A stretch of DNA of 64,000 bases. Origin: Bacteroidales bacterium. GTDB lineage: Bacteria; Bacteroidota; Bacteroidia; Bacteroidales; FEN-979. The stretch's first letter is position 1, and the number at the start of each line of letters is the position of its first letter. Of this stretch, positions 51,691 through 62,200 are shown one piece after another. Location of the stretch: positions 1 through 64,000 of the forward strand of contig JAQWBQ010000014.1 in the NCBI GenBank assembly GCA_028706295.1, written 5' to 3'. The notes under the pieces were generated by a model, which had not been told where the DNA came from, searched no databases, and saw only the letters and a program-made list of their open reading frames with translations. Position numbers and translations under genes: made by a program.

Positions 51691-51978
51691 TGAAATCGAT
51701 TAGGGTAAAAAAGTTCAAGGTTCAAAGATCAAAGGGTTTCAGAGTTTCAGGGTTTCAGAGTTTCAGGGTTTCAGAGTTTCAGAGTTTCAGGGTTTCAGGG
51801 TTCAAATCAGGCATTAGGCAATAGGCAAAAGGCAATAGAGAAAAAAGCAATAATTTGAAATTTTCAAATTCTCAAATTTTCACATCAGCACATTAGTACA
51901 TTCTCAAATCCTCAAATCGTTTTCTGTTTTCCGTTTTCCATTTCCCATTTTCCGTTTTCAATTGTCCATTGTCCATTG
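51691..51978 (-). repeat. Modular degenerate short-tandem-repeat block, copy 2
   Basis: This gene-free stretch lies between the carrier and carboxyltransferase genes. On the minus strand, from 51985 down to about 51860, words occur in the same order as at 28860-28990: ATTGACAATGG/ACAATGG, GGAAAACGGAAAACG-like, ATTTGAGGATTTGAGAATG, and CTAATGTGCTGATGTGAAAAT. Then come TTTGAAAATTTCAAATT, a GCAATAGGC-like zone, and an 8-bp array of (C/A)TGAAAC(C/T) units (plus strand GGTTTCAG/AGTTTCAG, 51735-51803). Confidence 0.85.
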
Positions 51979-52515
51979 TCAATTATTTTTCGCTGGTTCG
52001 CTAATTTCTCCCAGCCTGATCATCAACTGGTGGGCATTTACGGTATCCCCTTCCCGGACCAGAATTTCCAGTACCGTTTTATTGCCTGACGATTTAAATT
52101 CACTTTGCATCTTCATTGCCTCAATGATAATGAGGGTTTGTCCGGCCGCAACATTTGCTCCCGGTTCCACCGTTATCTTTACAACCTTTCCGGGCATGGG
52201 TGCGTGAATGTTGTTGTCGCTTTCGACATCCGTTCCCTGGTTCCTGCTTTTCATGTACTTGGTTTCCGCATCGATGATCTCACAGCTAAAGGTCCGCGCA
52301 AAGGTGTTGACAATATATTTTTTACTGTGGTCGCCTTCGATCAGTTCGATATTGTATGAATGACCGTTGTGGATGATGGAGTAAACCCCCTGTTCCACTT
52401 CGACGATGTCGAGTTCGTACTTACGGTCATCGATGCGGATCAGCGCCTTGCTTCCGACTCTGTTCAGAAGTTCTATCTTCGCCGTCCTGTTTTCAATACT
52501 TACTTCGTATGCCAT
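51979..52515 (-). CDS. Biotin carboxyl carrier protein of acyl-CoA carboxylase
   Basis: This 178-aa protein has an N-terminal beta region (about 1-85) that probably docks to the other subunits. A charged linker (ETKYMKSRNQGTDVESDNN) leads to a C-terminal biotinyl domain (about 103-172, HAPMPGKVVKITVEPGANV) with the biotin-accepting Lys135 in IEAMKMQSE. It starts 7 bp after the biotin carboxylase gene. Its stop codon TGA lies inside the first word (ATTGACAATGG) of the downstream repeat block, so the last residues (KNN) may have been set by the repeat. Confidence 0.9.
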   Translation of the reverse strand: MAYEVSIENRTAKIELLNRVGSKALIRIDDRKYELDIVEVEQGVYSIIHNGHSYNIELIEGDHSKKYIVNTFARTFSCEIIDAETKYMKSRNQGTDVESDNNIHAPMPGKVVKITVEPGANVAAGQTLIIIEAMKMQSEFKSSGNKTVLEILVREGDTVNAHQLMIRLGEISEPAKNN

Positions 52516-52522
52516 AGTAAAA

Positions 52523-54034
52523 CTATAATCTTAAAATACTGCGTTTTCGTCCGAAATCCTTCCAGTTAGAGCCCAGCTCCTCGGTATATTTTGGGGGCTG
52601 GATCTTTGCAATTTTGTCGAGATAATCAATAAAAGCGGTGATCATAGCCATATCTTCACATTCGGCGCCGCACAATCCCGATTCAAAAAGCCGTTCCCTG
52701 TTATCCTCAATGAAATGCGTGTTATACCGGCCTTCGAGGAACGCAGGGGTATCCATGATCCGTTCCAGGAATTTGATGGTCGTCTTCACCCCCGTGATCT
52801 TATATTCGTACAACGCTCTTTTCATCCGCGCGATCGACTCGGAACGGGTTTTTCCCCAGGTGATGAGTTTACAGATCATGGGGTCGTAATAAATGGGTAT
52901 CTCGTAGCCTTCATACACATAACCATCATACCTGACCCCCAATCCGAGCGGTTCGGTGATGTGCTTGATGACGCCCGGGTTGGGCATAAAGTTCTGGTCG
53001 GGATCTTCCGCATAGATGCGGCACTGAATGGCATGGCCATACTGCCTCAGGTCATCCTGCCGGAAGGGCAGCGGCATTCCGTTGGCAATGTTGATCTGTT
53101 CCTTGACCAGGTCGACTCCCACCACGCGCTCGGTTATGGGATGTTCGACCTGTAACCGGGTGTTCATTTCGAGAAAATAATACTCAAGCTGATCACTGAC
53201 GATGAATTCGATGGTGCCGGCTCCTTCATAGTCGACGGCCCGGGCAGCGGCAACGGCCTTTTCACCCATTTCTCTTCGCAGGGCATCGTTCAGGAGTGGT
53301 GAAGGAGTTTCTTCGATAACTTTCTGGTGACGTCGCTGAATGGAGCATTCCCGTTCAAAAAGATGAACCACATTCCGATGCCGGTCGGCAAGGATCTGGA
53401 ATTCTATATGGTGTGGCGACTCGATATACTTTTCGATATATACCGAGTCGTCGCCGAAGGCATTGAGGGCTTCCGACCGGGCCATGTTGAATGAAGATTC
53501 CAGATCCTCCGGTTTTTTGACGAGCCGCATTCCTTTTCCTCCGCCACCGGCCGAGGCCTTGATCATGACCGGGAAACCAATCTCCTCCACGACGACCCGT
53601 GCTTTCTCTTCGCTGTCGATTTTTTCGGAAGTCCCCGGTACCACCGGGACTCCGGAGCTGATCATGGTCTGGCGGGCCGTTATTTTATCTCCCATGGTGC
53701 GGATGGCGTGCCCTCCCGGACCGATAAAAATGATTCCCTGTTCCTTGCAACGATCGGAGAACGAGGCGTTTTCCGAAAGAAACCCATACCCGGGATGGAT
53801 GGCATCAGCTCCTGATTTCGCGGCTGCATCCAGGATGGCTGCAGCATTCAGGTAACTTTCACGCGAGGGGGAAGGGCCGATATAATAAGCCTCATCCGCG
53901 TAACGCACATGCATTGACCTGCGGTCGGCGTCGGAGTAAACCGCAACAGTTGTCAATCCCAACTCCCGGCACGAACGCATAATCCTGACTGCAATCTCTC
54001 CCCGGTTTGCAACAAGAACCTTTTTTATCATCAC
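52523..54034 (-). CDS. accC: Acyl-CoA carboxylase, biotin carboxylase subunit
   Basis: This 503-aa ATP-grasp enzyme carboxylates biotin using ATP and bicarbonate. The opening KKVLVANRGEIAVRIMRSC, the ATP-binding glycine loop KASAGGGGKGMRLV, FLEMNTRLQVEHPITE with catalytic residues, and the C-terminal AEDPDQNFMPNPG are all typical. The C-terminus extends beyond AccC of E. coli (449 aa) by about 50 residues, as in propionyl-CoA carboxylase-type subunits. It is the first gene of the three-gene operon and has a near-perfect promoter upstream. The symbol reflects the family; the substrate of the complex is probably propionyl-CoA. Confidence 0.9.
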   Translation of the reverse strand: MMIKKVLVANRGEIAVRIMRSCRELGLTTVAVYSDADRRSMHVRYADEAYYIGPSPSRESYLNAAAILDAAAKSGADAIHPGYGFLSENASFSDRCKEQGIIFIGPGGHAIRTMGDKITARQTMISSGVPVVPGTSEKIDSEEKARVVVEEIGFPVMIKASAGGGGKGMRLVKKPEDLESSFNMARSEALNAFGDDSVYIEKYIESPHHIEFQILADRHRNVVHLFERECSIQRRHQKVIEETPSPLLNDALRREMGEKAVAAARAVDYEGAGTIEFIVSDQLEYYFLEMNTRLQVEHPITERVVGVDLVKEQINIANGMPLPFRQDDLRQYGHAIQCRIYAEDPDQNFMPNPGVIKHITEPLGLGVRYDGYVYEGYEIPIYYDPMICKLITWGKTRSESIARMKRALYEYKITGVKTTIKFLERIMDTPAFLEGRYNTHFIEDNRERLFESGLCGAECEDMAMITAFIDYLDKIAKIQPPKYTEELGSNWKDFGRKRSILRL

Positions 54035-54060
54035 GCTGTTAATTAATCTGATTCTAAAAA

Positions 54061-54090
54061 CAAAACTAAGAATAAATTGTTCTCATACAA
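54061..54090 (-). promoter_or_regulatory. Promoter of the acyl-CoA carboxylase operon
   Basis: On the minus strand TTG (54090-54088), a 19-bp spacer and TAGTTTTG (54068-54061) form a full Bacteroidota promoter, starting transcription about 20 nt before ATG 54034. Confidence 0.8.
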
Positions 54091-54114
54091 ATTGTGTCTT
54101 GTAATTAGCATTAA

Positions 54115-54327
54115 TTTACAGAAAAAATCCCAATATATCTCATTCCTGAAAATATTTCCTATCTGGCTGTAACCAAACAATTTATCGAATGGGCTTTTTG
54201 GGGAATTGCCATTTTCGGAATGATATCCTTTATTTCAATGATCGTTAGGGGAGGGTTGGTTTATTCAATTGTGCCTGTCGTTGCCCGACAAATCATCTGT
54301 TTCACGGATTTCAACATCATTTTCTAG
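54115..54327 (+). pseudogene. Possible fragment of a membrane protein gene
   Basis: A 70-codon open frame without a usable upstream start runs from just after a stop (TAA 54112-54114) to TAG 54325. Its translation contains a helix-like segment WAFWGIAIFGMISFISMI preceded by TKQFIEW, which looks like a real membrane-protein piece. It could equally be chance. It lies in the 282-bp gap between the accC promoter and the IS4 remnant; I see nothing else there. Confidence 0.25.
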
Positions 54328-54793
54328 GCACATTACAAAATTTTGATACACAATCTCTAAGATCCTTATTGGACGCTGGATTTAGCAATGAATGAGCGAC
54401 AAAAATCAACCCGAATTTGAATAGGCTAAAAGCCCGTCGGCCATGTTTTTTGATCACAACCGGATGTCCGTTGTCGTTTCTGGATACACCAACAAGATAA
54501 GCCCACATGGAAGCAATACAGACTAATGCTACCAGCTTTGCAATTCTTACGGGATCTGTCAGGTGTGTATCCTCAAAATTGAATCCACTGGTCTTGAAGG
54601 CCTTGGACATAGTTTTAATCTGCCATCGGTCTTTATACATTGTCAAAGCAGATGAATCTGGATTGAAGGATGCAACAATCGCAAATTCGATCTGGCCTTC
54701 ACGGTTAACGGCCTTCATGCTTGTAAGATATACCCATTTCCCGTCAATATTAAAGATTTTAGGATAATGAAAAGTAATATTCACCGTGTACAA
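54317..54793 (-). pseudogene. IS4-family transposase, C-terminal remnant
   Basis: The roughly 158 codons match the C-terminal half of IS4-type DDE transposases: WVYLTSMKAVN, then YKDRWQIKTMSKAFKTSGFNFEDTHLTD. Full-length proteins are about 370-400 aa. The N-terminal part is absent, and an in-frame TAA stands just upstream of the TTG at 54793. The YREK motif (Y-x2-R-x3-E-x6-K) reads with Lys (codon AAA) in place of the catalytic Glu, so the protein could not transpose. No terminal inverted repeats are recognised. It marks an old insertion at the edge of the AT-rich toxin region. Confidence 0.82.
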
Positions 54794-54967
54794 ATATTAC
54801 CGATTGAGTTGAAAGGAACTTATCTTATTATCACAAAGATACATTCCACTGCCTTTTGCGGCAAAACCAAAATCATCCGTTCCTTGTCCGAAATACCAGA
54901 AATCCGGGCATGCGATCTTCAGCTTATTACTTTTTGTTCACCGGAAACTGAATTAATAATAAATGGG

Positions 54968-55429
54968 TCAATACTCCTTTACTATTTTCCAGAATTCAGT
55001 TTTTTCTCTGAATTTTACATTCAATAAATAGACACCTGGAGAATAAGTATCAAAGTTAATCACTGTGCATTTATGAACTGTTTTCCCCTCCTTTAATTTC
55101 TGGCCGGATAGAGTATAAATAGTATATTCTGCTAATTCATCATCATTCAGGTCTGTAATTTTCAATGTTACCTGCCCCTTCGTCGGATTTGGATAAATTA
55201 AGACATAGCCAGTTAAGGACTGCAGTGGTTTGTTCCCGCTCAATAGTGAATCCGATGAGGTAAGGCTTTTCAATGTATCTATATTGTCTGTCAGGTGGAT
55301 TATTTTCCGAAGTACCCTATTTCCTGCAGCATCATAAGCATATTCCACATATGAGTTAATTCCCTGAGCATAAACTGCAACCGGTGTAATTAAAAAAAGT
55401 ATAATACATACAAAAAGTGTTTTTTTCAT
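54968..55429 (-). CDS. Small T9SS type A sorting-domain protein with a YD-like motif
   Basis: This 153-aa protein has a signal peptide (MKKTLFVCIILFLITPVAVYAQ). Immediately after cleavage comes GINSYVEYAYDAAGNRVLRKI, which matches the Y-D-x-x-G-N-R core of RHS/YD repeats. A short Ser/Leu-rich linker follows, and then a T9SS type A sorting domain (about 75-153: YVLIYPNPTKGQVTLKITDL, TIYTLSGQKLKEGK, YSPGVYLLNVKF). So it is almost only an export and anchoring signal fused to one RHS-like strand. It lies in the same direction downstream of the RHS toxin and immunity genes, which suggests it belongs with them. Role inferred, not known. Confidence 0.85.
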   Translation of the reverse strand: MKKTLFVCIILFLITPVAVYAQGINSYVEYAYDAAGNRVLRKIIHLTDNIDTLKSLTSSDSLLSGNKPLQSLTGYVLIYPNPTKGQVTLKITDLNDDELAEYTIYTLSGQKLKEGKTVHKCTVINFDTYSPGVYLLNVKFREKTEFWKIVKEY

Positions 55430-55551
55430 ATCTGAAATATTAGAGTACGTACCAGATTTATAGCTTGTTTAAGTTTGGAATAATCTTTTTACCTCATGCC
55501 TTCATGGATCCTTGGTCTATAAACGATCTTGTGAATTGCATTAAAATTTTG

Positions 55552-56244
55552 TCATGTACTTGGCATTGCTTTATAATTTTCTGCAAATTTTAAGTACTCA
55601 GGGTCAACCTTACCAACACCATTACCAATAATAACCTGCCCCCCAGAACCTGCAAGTTTCTTTAAAAATTCTTTTTTCCCATCATCTACAGGTTTTTTCT
55701 GTCTTTCGACAGCTTCTTCAATAAACTGTATGCCTTTTCGTTTCTCGCCCTTCATACTGTAAAGTATTGGTAAATACCTGTCCCTTGCTTGATTTAACAA
55801 GCCCGGAGTTCGTGTTTCAAATGCTTCAAATAAATTATTGAAGTCTTTCATTCTTTCAAAGTATTCAAAACCATATGTTTGAATACAATTCAATAGGTCT
55901 TCAAAAGTATTAGAGTTATCTGCATTTTCAACAAAGTCCCATTCTTTATAGTTCTTATGAGGCATCAAATAGCCTAATTGTTCACTAATTGTGTGCTTAA
56001 AAATAGATTTATCAATGTTCGTTAACTCAGTATAAAGTTTCTCAATATCATTATAAGCAACACCAACCCCAACATCAACAAAAATATGACCTTTAACTTT
56101 ATGAGAAACAATACCAAAATTCAAAGTAGCTATCACATTATCATTGAATGATTTAATGAAATAGTATTGTTTCTTTTTAAACCCAATCTTATTGCAAATT
56201 GTGGAAAGCCCCTTTTCAATCTCTTTTATAAATTCTTTTGACAT
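55552..56244 (-). CDS. Probable immunity protein for the RHS toxin
   Basis: This 230-aa cytoplasmic protein has no signal peptide or membrane segment. Its N-terminal half (FIKEIEKGLSTICNKIGFKKKQYYFIKSFNDNVIATLNFG) resembles DUF4304-like immunity-associated domains, but I cannot assign the family firmly. The C-terminal half is helical and charged (GEKRKGIQFIEEAVERQKKPVDDGKKEFLKKL). It starts 7 bp after the toxin stop codon, the standard place for the cognate immunity gene of a polymorphic toxin, and shares its low GC content. Function is inferred mainly from position. Confidence 0.65.
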   Translation of the reverse strand: MSKEFIKEIEKGLSTICNKIGFKKKQYYFIKSFNDNVIATLNFGIVSHKVKGHIFVDVGVGVAYNDIEKLYTELTNIDKSIFKHTISEQLGYLMPHKNYKEWDFVENADNSNTFEDLLNCIQTYGFEYFERMKDFNNLFEAFETRTPGLLNQARDRYLPILYSMKGEKRKGIQFIEEAVERQKKPVDDGKKEFLKKLAGSGGQVIIGNGVGKVDPEYLKFAENYKAMPST

Positions 56245-56251
56245 ATTTTTA

Positions 56252-59200
56252 TCAGTACTTCTTTATTATCAAATAATATTGTGTTGTTGGTTGCCCTACT
56301 TGACCTGGCCAAACGTAATTTGCATTTCCACCCCGTGGTATAATCGGAATACCATCCTGCATTTGAGGAAGTACAATTTTTTGATTAGGTGTAAAGCCCG
56401 CAGAAGGGCCATTTTTCACTTCATATAAGATTATCTCGCCATTAAAATCAGCCGCAATATCGACACGCACCCGAATTCCGTTTACTTCAACGGTTATCTC
56501 TTGTCTTAACACCCTTCCACCTTGTGCATTAATTTCATCTATCGCTCTGTTTACACCTTCCTGCCCTTTTTGGTAAGGGCTAACATAGCCTTCTATCGGT
56601 TTTAAAGGAGTTAGTGGCCCTAATGTTGACCTGCCTGTCCACGGATTAAGGTCTCGTGCTTTAGCATATTGAAAACCACCATACACACCTGTAGCAAATC
56701 CAATACCACCTCCCCAGAGGGCTCCTTGCCCTGCGCCTTCCCAAAAATTGCCCCCGTTCATAACAGAACCTAATCCGCCTCCAATAGCTCCAAGTCCTGT
56801 ACCAATAACCCCTTGGGTAATCGCATTTCTTAAAACAGGGCTTGCAATACCGGAAAATACATTGCTTAGCGATGGGGCAATGGCCTGCCCCAACCCCATT
56901 GTCAAGCCACTTACAATTCCAGATGTTACAGCCCCATGGATTACAGCCCCGGGGTCAACATGCCCGGTACTGACATAGCTTCCAAGTGCCGCATTCCCGG
57001 CACCCATTAAAGCTGCTGCCCCAACTGGTGTAATATATTCAGATAAAACCCCGCTTACAAAGCCAATTCCAAAGTATCCTAACCCCTGCCCTAAACTGTG
57101 AATATTGCCTAAGTTGGTCAAAACATTTATCGTACCACCAATCAAACCAAGTATCGCATCATCGATTAATGCAATTTCGCCTGAAGGGTCAGTATAAATA
57201 AGAGGATTGTTGAAGCAATAAGAATAACGATTGAAGTTTTGACTGTTCGATGAACTTTGGATAAAATTATCCGGTGTCAGGAACCTGGCAATCAGCGGAT
57301 CATAAGTCCTGCCGTTCATGTTGATAAGGTCGAATTCTTTCAAATGCTCATGCCCGGTAAATCCACGGTCAAATAGAAAACTACCGGGCAGGTTATCGAA
57401 CGTCCAGTCAATCGGACTCCTGCGCCTTCCCCACGGATCATAGCTCATTTCCTGGACAATGTTGCCGGATTCATCTGTTACAGACTGCCATGAACCAAGA
57501 TAATCTTTATGAATATAGTACATGGTCCCTGGGCCGTTCTCAATAACATAAATGGCAGCCAGTCCATCCGCTCCATTTATATAATGCAATTGACGTGTCG
57601 TTCCGTTAGCAGTCTTTTCAATTTCATAACCTCCACCGATAAACAACTTTGTCTTAATCAATTCACTATTTTTAAACAATTCTGTCTTTTTCCTGGAATA
57701 ATCAGGGCCATAAGTAAACAGTAAGTTATAGCCATTTGTCTGGTGCGAGAGCTGCTCGATTTTATTGAAACTTGTATATGTAATGGTTTGAAGGTTTTCA
57801 TTGGTGTGAGGCCCCATCGCACTGGTCACTTTATATACGGCATGCGGAGGGCAAAACGCAGGATCATAATGGAAATAAGCGCCAATATCACTTTTTGATT
57901 CAATATTCCCATTGGGAGCATAACTTATGGTATTAGCGGCACTTTGGCCGGCAACTAAATGCTCATTCAGCCGGTTTTTCAACGCATCAGTGTAGTTATA
58001 AGATTCCGACAATCCGCGAAGGTTATCTGTGTGACTTGTCAGGTTGCCTGATGGAGGGTCAAAGAAATACGATTGATCTAAGATGCTGCCAACCCTGATT
58101 AAGGAAGGAAACCCGAATCCGTCATATCCTCTGGTCACGACATATCCATTGCCCAAGGCATAGTTCGTGATCTGACCCCGCTGATTGAAATGATTCGTAG
58201 AAAATATAGGTGTGTTGTTCCCGTTGAGATAAACATTGCTCAAATACCCATCTTCATACTCATTCCTAACTACTACCTGTGACGGATATTCAATCTTACT
58301 AACATTCCCGTACATGTCAAAATCAAATGTGGTGAGATAATCAACACCATCAATCCGCTCCGTATGCTTATTTAACCTGCTCAATGCATCATACTGCTCA
58401 TGGTAAATAATACCATTCGAATACGAAATTGAAGAAAGCAATCCAATCCCGGTTGGTTCATTGTCATATGTGTAAGTGATACTCGTATTGTCTGTACCTG
58501 TTTTTGTTATCAGGCGATCCAGCAAATCATAGGTATAGGTAAACCTGTTTCCCTTCGGATCCTCCTCCCACATCAATGAGCCATAGGCATCGTATTCGTA
58601 ATGATGTTCCCCGGCATCTGGATCATTCAAAGAAATCTGCCGGCCATAATCATCATAAAGCATTGTGGTTTTTGTCTGGTCAACTCCGGTAATCTCCTTC
58701 GGTAACCCGGAGCTATAATATGTATATACGACAGTACCAGCAGGATCCATTACCTGTTTGGTACTGTTCCAAGAATCTTTGACGCTCAGAAGAAATTGCC
58801 CAGTCGATAGGTTCGTCACCATGATCGTGTTGCCGGAATAATCATATTTTTCAGTAAATGCCGGGTGAATTATCCTGTCAATCCTTCCTTCAGAATTATA
58901 CTGGTATGTTGTCTTACCTGAAGCTGATGGGGAGGGATCACCCTCATAATAAGGTTCGGTAATTTCAATTTGCTGACCTTTTAAATTATATTTAGAATCA
59001 ACAACCACATTGCGATCCCTGAATGAGCCCTGAAGTGACCTGACGGGGCGGCATAAAATATCATTATAGGAAATAGAGATGGGTTCACCGTCGGTATCCT
59101 TGGTTATTTTGAACAAAGCATTTGCCGGTTGATTATTAGTGACCCATTGCACATTGTTGATTGATGAAACATTATCAGGTGTCGTAACTTTTGTTTGTCT

Positions 59201-62200
59201 GCCAAAGCCATCATACTGATAAACAGTCGTTAAATTATTCTGATCCGTAATTGTTAGCGGATTGCCTGTCCTATCATCATAGGTAGATTTAACGACATGA
59301 TCAAGACTATTTGTCTCTGTGATAGGGAAACGTCCTTTTGAATCATAGGTAAAGGAGGTTGTCCTGTTTGGCAATTTAATGGTATTATTTATTTTCAGTC
59401 TTATATTTCCATAGGCATCATACTCAAATATTGTCATCATCATTTTTGGTTTCCCTGGATCACATATTACTGAACGAAGTAACCCAATATTATCTGGATC
59501 TTCATCACCGGAAATCCCCCCTCCGGATTCCCCATAATATATATAATGTACCTTACGGGTGTAAGCTACATCATTGGTACGCATGAGGGTTGTAGTCACC
59601 TCGTCGGGCTGAGATGGGCACCAGTAAATTTGTCCATCAACATCTGTATAAGTTGAACTTATCTCTTTATAACCTTCGTTCCCATAACTAATTTTACTTT
59701 TCAGGACATTCCCGAAATTATCCATGTCATTGTCATTAACCTCCGTGGTTGTTGTAACATTTGTTAACAGGTCATCGGAGATTGTTTTGTTGTTAATTGG
59801 GAAAAAAACCCGGCAATAATGATCATTCGGGTAGATCTTTAACTTATAATGATTGGTATACGTTTCTTTCGATACAAGTGTACTGCCAACTGTGACCGTT
59901 GATTCTATTAATGAATTGGTGCAAAACTCATTTAAGGAGATGTCGCTATTTTCAAAATGAACTTCGAAAGTTTTCCTTGTGGTGATATCCTTCTCATGGT
60001 CATATTGAGATAATTGAGTGTACCCCAGAAATCCCTTTCCCAGTCTGTGAAAACGAGCTCCTTTATAGGAATATCCAGATGATATGAGAGCATTATTGAC
60101 TCCGCTGGAAGAAGAAATCATTGTAAGAACATAAAGCGGTGGCTGACAGTCAGAAACTTGGCCAAATGTATTAATAAAACCAAGAAAATTTACTCCCCGT
60201 TCATAATATTTTTCATTGGTTAATGGATGGTATTCAAATTTTGTGAGGTGGTTAAGTCCATTGGCAATGGACACCAGGTGATGTGGTTTTACCTTTTCGT
60301 TCAGAATTATGGCTTTAAGTCGCCTTTCCTGAAGGGTGTTTTGCGGATTAGGAAAGTCATAGGATAATATATCTGTGTTCCCATCACCGTTAAAGTCGCC
60401 GATTGTGTAGCGAACTTCCCAGTATGCCAGGTGTTCATTTATTTCGGCAGTACTTGTGGTAAAATCATTGCCATGGCTGTAAAAAATGGTTATTGCCGTA
60501 TAGTTATTTGATGAATTGGAGATAGCCTGATAAATATCTGATAATCCGTCGCCATTGAAATCACCAATCAGGAAACTGTTGTCGTTGTTTCTCGGATCTG
60601 CCACCAAAGCCGCAGGACTGGTTCCTTCATCAATGAAGCGTGTACCATCACTATACCAGATATGCCAGGTTGAATTATAGTCTCTATAGACCAAAAGATC
60701 AGCATAAGAATCACCATTGAAATTGGCAACGGCAACAGAGTCGTAGGCTCCAATTTCTGTTCCTGAAAACTGGAGTGTCACTCCGTTAGTTGTGTTATCA
60801 TAATTATACACTTTAAAATTATTGGCATTTTTATCCTGGATCAGAATTTCGTTCTTGCCATCCCCATTAAAATCTCCGAGGTTAATTTTGTCATCATTTG
60901 CAGCATATATGCCTGTGATACATTCTGTATAATAAAGAGTTATCAATGGATCTGGAGAAACGTTGTTGCTTATAAGTAAATGGGTTTCAAAATTGCCTAC
61001 GCTGGTTTCATTGATAAGCATCAAGTCAGTTTTTCCATCTCCGTTTATCTCGACAGGTCTTATGTTGGCAATTTCAGTTACTCCGTTAATGAATCCGAGC
61101 TCTACAGGTATAAATTTATCAGGATCATTTGGTCGTGAATAGTAACAGATTAGCTTAAATGAATCTCCATATTTCTGAATCACAAAAATGTCGTCCAATC
61201 CATCACCGTTTGAATCCCCGTAAGTTATTTCATCACAATTAATATTTTCTGTGTGATATAACTGGAAATTACTTATTCCATCAAAATGATTATCCAGTGA
61301 GGTATTCTCATAAACATTCCATGAATAATATAATTTATACCCTAGCTTGATGTATTCACATTGCAAAATGTCACTTCTCCCGTCCCCGTTAAAATCAAGC
61401 GTATGATACCAGTATTGTCTGTCAGTGTTTTCAGGGATTACAGTTGTCCCAAGTAATTCTTTGAAGTCAGTTGAATTATGTTGCGTAGTATATTTGCAAA
61501 CCGTACTATTATAACGGTTGCCATCGGAACCGAATTCCTTTATTTCATAAAGGTGGGAGAAAAAATCAAAGGTGTAACTGAAATCATATCTACGAACAAT
61601 ATTATTCCCAGCGTAAGTTACAATCTTGTCAAGCAGAATATTTTGTTTGAATTTTGTCCCATAGATATAGCTAAATGACTGATCCTGCCTGGAAGAATAT
61701 GTAAATTTTACTGAATTATATGGTGTAAGTTCTTGCGATGCATTACCTGTGTAATTTATTTCCGATAGATAAAACTGAATTTCGGAATATTGGGGCGGTT
61801 TGTGAACGATATATTTAAATTCAATATAATTACCTTTGAGATCGGTAATTTTATTAATATTCCAGTAAAGGATTTCTTCTGAAGTGGATGATTTCACGCG
61901 AGAATCTTCAGATCGTCCGTATTCAATTACTTTACCATCCTTGGTTTTTACATGGAACCATACAGGCCCGTTTAAATCCTGCCCGTATGAAATGATCTTA
62001 GAGCCATTAAAAAGCTCCGTGTAATATTCACAGCCATCATCACCATATGAAAGTCCGTTCACTGCATATAGTCGACTCCCGTCAATGGCAAAATCGTCAT
62101 CGATTAATGTGATGCCCTTGTTGTAGCCAAGGGAAATGACATTATTTGCACTAACGGTTTGTGTACTGTAGAGGTTTTTTGGTATCCGCTTTATGGAAGA

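Noticed and set aside
51735..51803. CRISPR array
   Set aside because: Units are 8 bp with no spacers and no cas genes are near.
54766..55027. Small plus-strand ORF of 86 codons next to the IS4 remnant
   Set aside because: It overlaps both the remnant edge and the T9SS gene antisense, with no family features.
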